A stretch of 35,778 nt of DNA, taken from the NCBI GenBank assembly GCA_016787285.1, contig JAEUUV010000079.1:1-35778 (forward strand), written 5' to 3'. The stretch is from Saprospiraceae bacterium (GTDB lineage: Bacteria; Bacteroidota; Bacteroidia; Chitinophagales; Saprospiraceae). This document shows positions 34,381 through 35,778 of this stretch, in pieces. The notes under the pieces were generated by a model, which saw nothing but the letters and a program-made list of their open reading frames with translations, did no database searches and was not told where the DNA came from. Position 1 is the stretch's first letter; every line of letters begins with the position of its first letter. The position numbers were made by a program, and so were the translations under genes.

Positions 34381-34388
34381 TACTTTTG
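34381..34388 (+). promoter_or_regulatory. -7 box of the 78-aa gene
   Basis: TACTTTTG matches TAnnTTTG exactly, 18 nt before the ATG at 34407. The diverging propeller gene may use TACCTTGC in the same 66-nt spacer (one mismatch). Confidence 0.45.
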
Positions 34389-34406
34389 TAGAAACAACTG
34401 CGCGCT

Positions 34407-34643
34407 ATGACCGCTACGACTGCTCGAATCATCCTCACCGTTGACAAAAAAAAGAAGGCATTTTTGGAAATGCTCAAGTTGTTCGATTTCGTAAAAGTCG
34501 AAAACAAAGCAGAACTCCTGCGCAGGTTTATTAAAAATGCTCCGAAAGACGTACCCTTGACGGAGGAAGACTGCCTGATACAGGCGATGGCATATCGGTA
34601 CGGAAAAAAGCGCCAGGATAGGCGGGTCAGGGCAGACACCTGA
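34407..34643 (+). CDS. Small antitoxin-like protein, 78 aa, no recognised partner
   Basis: The protein begins MTATTARIILTVDKKKKAFLEM, then LLKLFDFVKVE-like sequence (LKLFDFVKVENKAELLRRF) and a second helical part (LTEEDCLIQAMAYRYG). Its size, charge and the beta-strand-plus-helix start resemble small Bacteroidota antitoxins, but I cannot name the family. The last residues (QDRRVRADT) look like a read-on tail and may come from a frameshift. No toxin-like gene follows within 190 nt. A good -7 box precedes it. Confidence 0.6.
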   Translation: MTATTARIILTVDKKKKAFLEMLKLFDFVKVENKAELLRRFIKNAPKDVPLTEEDCLIQAMAYRYGKKRQDRRVRADT

Positions 34644-34829
34644 AAAAAAGTTGCGCTGTTTTGGGGAATGCCAAACGGTGTGTACATACCTTTCGCTAGC
34701 CAAAACAAAGATCCGATGAAGCACTACCCACGTCACAATGAACATCTCACGGCCTCTACTTCCGGCCCTGCTGCCGGAGACGAGGCGTGTTCTGTTTTAT
34801 TCCTAATGCTTTTCAAAAAAAATGTATCT

Positions 34830-35568
34830 ATGAAAAAAAAATCATCTTTTACTCATCGTGCTTCTGTCTATTGGACACGCTTTCAACAGTTTTGCCCAGA
34901 ATGATCTGAAATTTGAGGTAAACCATGTTCTACCGTATATTTCTATCCAGGAAAATAAATTGACAGAAATACGCACGCTTGCGGATTTGGACAAACGGTA
35001 CCCCACATCCTGGGTAAAAGAATATATTTCCGTGGAGATTTCCGCAAATAAAAACGGGACTAAAACGAAGGCTACAGGTACTAACAATATCCTGAATCAA
35101 GCGCAAAAAGAATTGATACGGTCGGCTGACCGTGGTAGTGATATTGCTGTAACCGTACGGTATCTTCCTGAAAATTCGTTGAAAAACAACACAGTCAAGC
35201 AGTACGATTTTAAGGTTACGGTCATGCCGGATAAAAATGCCCGCTATGCCGAAGGCACAGAGAAACTGATTCAATATCTGCAAAAAAACAGCATTGAAAC
35301 AATTGATGCAGGTAGTTTTACTGGTTATGATTTGACTGCCATAAAATTTACCGTCACTGAACAGGGTCATATTGCGGATATACAAGTTGCCCTGCCATCA
35401 AAAGATGCAACAATTGACGAAATGCTGGTTAAGTCTATTTCAAAAATGCCAAATTGGAGGCCGGCAGAGTTTTCTACCGGGTTAAAAGTCAAACAAGACT
35501 TTGTTTTGACCGTTGGCAATATGGAGAACTGTATGGTCAATACATTGAATATTCGTCCGATTGAATAA
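34830..35568 (+). CDS. Secreted TonB-C-like domain protein with signal peptide out of frame (A9 tract)
   Basis: The continuous frame begins at 34858 (GTG) and encodes 236 residues ending in a TonB C-terminal-like domain: YDLTAIKFTVTEQGHIADI, then SISKMPNWRPAEF and KVKQDFVLTVGN. The ATG at 34830 is followed by nine As (34833-34841) and leads into a different frame that stops at 34904. With eight As it would read MKKNHLLLIVLLSIGHAFNS then FAQND, a textbook signal peptide joined to the long frame. So either the tract carries an assembly error or the gene is switched by slippage. The role is unknown; TonB-C-like domains in such proteins usually mediate periplasmic interactions. Confidence 0.75.
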
Positions 35569-35678
35569 ACCTGTATACCCGTCAGAAGGTGGTCTTATTA
35601 TCTATCCACTGACGCAAATAAAACCCTCCCGGTGTGAAAGTAGGTGTGCAAAATTATTGGGGAGCAAATTCTGCGTAA

Positions 35679-35778
35679 CGTCTGTGCCTTAGGTCTGTGT
35701 AATGTCTGTGCGAAATTTATCGAGTTTGGCTGCGTAGAGTATGTCTCACAGACGCTACACAGACCTAAGGCACAGACG
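35679..35778. repeat. 32-bp inverted repeat with 36-nt spacer at the window edge
   Basis: The arm 35679-35710 and the arm 35747-35778 are inverted copies with two mismatches; the outer 23 bases match perfectly. Each arm holds three GTCTGTG words (or the reverse, CACAGAC). The right arm ends exactly at the window edge, so the element may continue. 35569-35678 shows no gene. Confidence 0.85.

Noticed and set aside
34668-34904. 78-codon plus-strand frame
   Set aside because: It reads through the A9 tract in the wrong frame into the signal peptide region of the TonB-C-like gene and has no motif of its own.

Overview
The window looks like a chromosomal segment of a Bacteroidota species, most likely of the Saprospiria/Lewinella type. 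This rests on three observations. Several secreted proteins carry C-terminal domains of the type IX secretion (T9SS) kind. Many genes are preceded by the Bacteroidota promoter consensus (TTG, about 19 nt, TAnnTTTG), with A-rich stretches instead of Shine-Dalgarno sites. Giant Ig/PKD-like repeat adhesins and TSP3-OmpA proteins are also typical of the phylum. The taxonomic call is inference; no rRNA gene is present.

Layout. (1) 1-5864, minus strand: the first ~1954 codons of a giant surface protein that runs off the left edge. It is made of a strictly periodic 627-bp (209-aa) super-repeat of three cysteine-paired Ig/PKD-like modules. (2) 6155-9295, minus strand: an OmpA-family protein with seven TSP3 calcium-type repeats, a 48-aa basic protein with its own promoter and terminator, and a TerC-family membrane protein. 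(3) 9533-15650, plus strand: a T9SS-exported subtilisin-like protease, an aldo/keto reductase, IscX and KdsC. (4) 15675-16074: a DUF433 antitoxin gene with a near-perfect promoter, followed by an internally deleted, frameshifted DUF5615 toxin remnant. (5) 16086-18627, minus strand: an MlaE-MlaF-MlaD-type phospholipid transport operon. (6) 18733-22625, plus strand: a secreted SGNH hydrolase, a Crp/Fnr regulator, a patch of interspersed inverted repeats, and acetoacetyl-CoA synthetase. (7) 22699-23247: a GyrI-like gene with two in-frame TGA codons, both where the family has tryptophan. (8) 23298-30312, plus strand: a seven-gene cassette of a four-helix membrane protein, a TetR regulator, a small lipoprotein, a mini-cupin, a TolC-like channel, a short membrane-fusion protein and an RND pump. 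(9) 30313-34340, minus strand: coding remnants, a lipoprotein, and a large BNR/sortilin-like propeller protein. (10) 34407-35778: a small antitoxin-like protein, a TonB-C-like secreted protein whose signal peptide is out of frame at an A9 tract, and a long inverted repeat ending at the window edge.

How the genes work together. Most of the window concerns the cell envelope: adhesion, outer-membrane anchoring, lipid trafficking (Mla), protein secretion and drug efflux. The most system-like part is the 23.3-30.3 kb cassette. It carries two inverted copies of an 18-bp palindrome-containing site. One covers the cassette promoter and the other lies in the first codons of the TolC-like gene. This suggests TetR-controlled efflux with unusual accessory genes (four-helix protein, lipoprotein, cupin) between regulator and pump.

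All homology statements come from reading motifs; no database search was run.
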